Source: Streptomyces acidiscabies (GTDB taxonomy: Bacteria; Actinomycetota; Actinomycetes; Streptomycetales; Streptomycetaceae). From it: a DNA stretch of 64,000 nt. Numbering within the stretch: position 1 is the first letter of the stretch; every line of letters starts with the position of its first letter. Under the pieces are notes generated by a model that saw nothing but the letters and a program-made list of their open reading frames with translations, searched no databases and was not told where the DNA came from. The stretch is from assembly GCF_020010905.1 (NCBI RefSeq), contig NZ_JAGJBY010000002.1, positions 3,472,001-3,536,000 on the forward strand, in the 5' to 3' direction. Below are positions 61,534-64,000 of this stretch, piece after piece. A program made the translations under genes and the position numbers.

Positions 61534-63231
61534 ATGTCCATGCCCGGTACGCCCCTCGGCATCCTCGACCTGGTGCCGGTCCCCTCCGGCTCCACCGCCG
61601 CCGACGCCCTGCGCAACTCCATCGACCTCGCTCGCCACGCCGAACGCCTCGGCTACACGCGGTACTGGTTCGCCGAGCACCACCTCAACCCCGGCGTCGC
61701 GGGCACGTCCCCGGCGATCCTCCTCGCCCTCACCGCCGCCGCGACCGCCACGATCCGCCTCGGCTCGGGCGCCGTACAACTCGGCCACCGGACGGCGCTG
61801 AGCACGGTGGAGGAGTTCGGCCTGATCGACGCGTTGTATCCGGGGCGGCTGGACCTGGGGCTGGGGAGGTCGGGGGCACCGAGGAGGGGGACGGTGTCGC
61901 CGGGGGCTTCGGGAGGAGCGGCGGGGGAGGGCCGGGCTTCTGGGGTGGGGCCGGGTGGGGTGGCGGTGGAGGAGGGCCGGGCTTCTGGGACGGGGTCGGG
62001 CGGGGTGGCAGCGGAGGGCTGGGCTTCTGGAGCGGGGCCGGGTGGGGAGACGGTAGCGAGCCGGGTTTCCGGGGAGGTGCCCGGGGCGGAGGGGCGTACG
62101 CGGGGTGGTGCGGGAGGGCTGTCGGGGGAGGCGCCTTCCGGGGGAGTGCTGGGTGGGGGGCAGCTGAAGGCGGAGGGCCGGGTTTCCGGGCTGGTGCGTG
62201 GGGAGGAGGGGCGCGTGCGGGGCGGCGGGGAAAGGCCGTTGGGGGAGGGGGCTTCCGGGGAAGCGCCGGGTGGGAGTGAGTTGACGGCGGAGAGCCGGGC
62301 TTCCGGAGAGGGGCTGGGCGAGGAGGCGGTGGAGGGGGCTTCCGGGGAAGCGCCGGGCCGGAGTGAGTCGACGGCGGAGAGTCGGGCTTCCGGAGCGGGG
62401 CCGGGTGACGAGGCGCTGGTGGTGGATCGTGCCGTGGTCGGAGCGGGCGTGTCGCGCAGGGGGCCCGTCGTCGGCGGTCGTGCTCCCAATGGGCTCCTCA
62501 TCCCGCCCCCGTTCTCCTTCGAAGCCGTTCTGAAATCACCCCGGTTCGCGCTTCAGCGTGAGCTGCTCCAGCTTCCCGGGGCGCGGTCGCAGGACTACGC
62601 CGGGCAGATCGACGACCTTCTCGCGCTCCTCGCGGGGACGTACCGTTCGGCGGACGGGGAGGAGGCACATGTCGTGCCCGGCGAGGGGGCCGACATCGAG
62701 GTGTGGATCCTCGGCAGCAGCGGCGGGGAGAGTGCCGAGGTCGCCGGGGCGCGGGGACTGAGGTTCGCCGCGAACTACCACGTCAGCCCGGCGTCCGTGC
62801 TGGACGCGGTGGACGCGTACCGGGAGCACTTCGAACCGTCGGCGGCCCTGGACCGGCCGTACGTCAGCGTCTCGGCGGACGTCGTCGTCGCCGAGGACGA
62901 GGCGCGGGCCCGCGAACTCGCCACCGGCTACCCCCTGTGGGTGCGCAGCATCCGCACCGCCGAGGGCGCCATCCCCTTCCCGACCCCCGAGGAGGCCCGC
63001 GCCCACACCTGGACCGACGAGGACAGGGCCCTCGTCCAGGACCGGGTCGACACCCAGTTCGTCGGCACCGCGGCCCAGGTCGCCGACCGCCTCGAACAAC
63101 TCCAGGAGGCCACGGAGGCGGACGAACTCCTCGTCACGACGATCACCCACGACCACACCGACCGCGTCCACTCCTACCGCCTGCTCGCACAGGAGTGGGC
63201 CCGCAGAGGCCACTCGGCCGAGTCGAGCTGA
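61534..63231 (+). CDS. MsnO8-type LLM oxidoreductase 4 with about 200-residue repetitive insertion (565 aa)
   Basis: ATG follows AGAAGGAGG. Residues 1-117 are a normal LLM start (LGILDLVPVPSGSTAADALR, WFAEHHLNPGVAGTSPAILL, LYPGRLDLGLGRSG). Residues about 318-565 are the normal remainder (NGLLIPPPFSFEAVLKSPRF, EVWILGSSGGESAEVAGARG, FAANYHVSP). Between them lies a Gly/Ala/Ser/Glu/Arg segment of about 200 residues built from degenerate repeats. Family members are roughly 350-380 residues and join these two parts by a short loop. The frame stays open through the repeat, so a full-length protein is made if translated; a looped-out disordered insert is expected. It is the last gene of the monooxygenase unit. 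Whether it is active is uncertain. Confidence 0.9.
   Translation: MSMPGTPLGILDLVPVPSGSTAADALRNSIDLARHAERLGYTRYWFAEHHLNPGVAGTSPAILLALTAAATATIRLGSGAVQLGHRTALSTVEEFGLIDALYPGRLDLGLGRSGAPRRGTVSPGASGGAAGEGRASGVGPGGVAVEEGRASGTGSGGVAAEGWASGAGPGGETVASRVSGEVPGAEGRTRGGAGGLSGEAPSGGVLGGGQLKAEGRVSGLVRGEEGRVRGGGERPLGEGASGEAPGGSELTAESRASGEGLGEEAVEGASGEAPGRSESTAESRASGAGPGDEALVVDRAVVGAGVSRRGPVVGGRAPNGLLIPPPFSFEAVLKSPRFALQRELLQLPGARSQDYAGQIDDLLALLAGTYRSADGEEAHVVPGEGADIEVWILGSSGGESAEVAGARGLRFAANYHVSPASVLDAVDAYREHFEPSAALDRPYVSVSADVVVAEDEARARELATGYPLWVRSIRTAEGAIPFPTPEEARAHTWTDEDRALVQDRVDTQFVGTAAQVADRLEQLQEATEADELLVTTITHDHTDRVHSYRLLAQEWARRGHSAESS
61885..62476 (+). repeat. In-frame degenerate minisatellite inside LLM oxidoreductase 4
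   Basis: Two repeat classes are seen. From 61927, units of 42-45 bp encode EGRASGxGxGGVAxE (three clear copies: residues 132-146, 147-160, 161-175). From 62248, two 87-bp units (62248-62334, 62335-62421) encode GASGEAPGxSExTAESRASG plus nine residues. All unit lengths are multiples of three. Confidence 0.85.
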
Positions 63232-63636
63232 CACGCGGGCGCCCCCACGGCCCGCCGTCGCCCGGATGGCGCGGATTTCCGACCTGGTCCCCCTCCGGCG
63301 CGCACCCGCACAGGAGCCGACTCGGCCGAATGACCGAGGCGACGACGGGGCCGGGCCTGTTTCCAGGAGGCGCCTCCCGGCGGTGAGAAGAGGGTGATCC
63401 CCGTGGCAACCCCCGTTTCCCGGGCGGTTCTCACCGGGCGTCATCCCGGGAGCTGACGCGACGGCATACCTGAGGCTGACAGAACGGCCGCTCGCGTCAC
63501 CCTCAGGTGGTCGGCTTTTCGGCCGATACGCGGGACCCGCCCGAACCGGATCATGGAGAGGACCCCACCGGTACGGATTCCTCGCCGGCGGGCCCCCGAA
63601 GCCGCCGCCCTCTCACCTCACCGGGACCACCCCACC
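63232..63636. other. 405-bp intergenic region with an imperfect 13-bp inverted repeat (63468-63508)
   Basis: ACCTGAGGCTGAC (63468-63480) faces GTCACCCTCAGGT (63496-63508) with one mismatch and a 15-nt spacer, upstream of the FtsX-type gene. The size and symmetry suit an operator. GGAGGCGCCTCC near 63366 is a self-complementary 12-mer that may terminate the preceding unit. I see no gene here. Confidence 0.5.
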
Positions 63637-64000
63637 ATGCTCCGCACAGCCCTCCGCAACGTCCTCGCGCACAAGGCCAGACTGCTGATGACCGTGCTCG
63701 CCGTCATGCTCGGCGTCGCGTTCGTCTCCGGCACCCTGGTCTTCACCGACACCTTCGAGAACGCCTACCGCGCACAGGCGGCCAGGAGCTACGCCCACGT
63801 GGACGTCGAGATCGAGGCGTACGCCGACGAGTCCGGCGGGTTCCCCGGCATCAGCCGGAAGACGTTGGAGGAGATCGCCCGACTCGACGGGGTCGCCGAA
63901 GCCGCCGGGCGCGTCGACGGGCTCGCCTCCGTCGCCGCCAGGGACGGCGGACTCATCGGCGCCGGCATGCTCAACGAGGGAGCCAACTTCGCGCCGGGGA
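63637..64000 (+). CDS. FtsX/MacB-type ABC transporter permease, N-terminal part (cut by window end)
   Basis: Begins ATG 63637 with MLRTALRNVLAHKARLLMTV followed by a hydrophobic segment (LAVMLGVAFVSGTLVF) and TDTFENAYRAQ, the standard start of large Streptomyces FtsX-family permeases: first membrane helix, then an extracellular MacB-like domain (AHVDVEIEAYADESGG onward). At least 121 codons are present. Its ATPase partner is not upstream and would lie beyond the window. It is separated from the monooxygenase unit by 405 bp and is probably unrelated to it. Confidence 0.88.
   Translation, partial: MLRTALRNVLAHKARLLMTVLAVMLGVAFVSGTLVFTDTFENAYRAQAARSYAHVDVEIEAYADESGGFPGISRKTLEEIARLDGVAEAAGRVDGLASVAARDGGLIGAGMLNEGANFAPG

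Noticed and set aside
61885..62476. CRISPR-like array
   Set aside because: The repeats are degenerate, contiguous without unique spacers, and stay in one reading frame of an enzyme gene.

Overview
The window reads as an actinomycete chromosome, almost certainly Streptomyces. G+C is very high with strong GC3 bias, many starts are GTG (one probably TTG) behind GGAGG-type ribosome sites, and the gene content is typical: a giant modular type I polyketide synthase (PKS), NarL-type two-component genes, a C7-cyclitol-type operon, and short actinobacterial 'DLLRV..ALC' leader peptides. I see no rRNA, tRNA or CRISPR array.

Region 1 (1-34.8 kb): modular PKS. The window opens inside a PKS gene. It carries seven modules, A-G (A partial), on two polypeptides linked by docking domains. 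Predicted architecture: A [..KR-ACP]; B KS-AT(malonyl)-KR-ACP; C KS-AT(methylmalonyl)-DH-ER-KR-ACP; D KS-AT(malonyl)-DH-KR-ACP plus docking; E docking-KS-AT(methylmalonyl)-KR-ACP; F KS-AT(atypical CAGH motif)-DH-ER-KR-ACP; G KS-AT(dead)-DH-KR-ACP plus docking. No thioesterase is present, and the last protein ends in a docking tail, so the chain is finished by a protein encoded elsewhere. A 1,291-bp IS3-family element (10514-11804, target duplication GGA) sits inside the ER of module C. Removing it with one GGA copy restores a perfect ER reading frame, so the first PKS gene is one gene cut in two by a recent insertion.

Region 2 (34.8-41.8 kb): a sensor kinase without an adjacent regulator, a DUF418/heparan-N-acetyltransferase-like membrane protein, a cytochrome P450, a divergent EamA exporter/MarR pair with two phased operators, and an NDH-2/AIF-type flavoprotein ending in a strong terminator.

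Region 3 (41.8-50.6 kb, minus strand): a small Cys-containing peptide gene, a NarL-type kinase/regulator pair, and a tightly coupled six-gene operon. The operon runs sugar phosphate cyclase (2-epi-5-epi-valiolone synthase-like), bicupin, cupin, VOC protein (ValD/CetB epimerase-like by context), GMC oxidoreductase and Zn alcohol dehydrogenase. It looks like a C7-cyclitol pathway with no aminotransferase, kinase or glycosyltransferase beside it.

Region 4 (51.2-63.2 kb): organosulfur acquisition. A TetR regulator diverges from three transcription units. Each unit is headed by a short leader peptide with a (R/N)xx(I/V)DLLRV core and terminal Cys codons, the type linked in actinobacteria to cysteine-responsive control. 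The units encode a glutathionyl-hydroquinone-reductase-like protein lacking the catalytic Cys; an amino-acid-type ABC importer plus a GNAT acetyltransferase; and four luciferase-like flavin monooxygenases. The last of these carries a repetitive insertion of about 200 residues. The set resembles pathways that import, N-acetylate and oxidatively cleave S-substituted cysteines or other organosulfur compounds. The window closes in the first 121 codons of an FtsX-type ABC permease.
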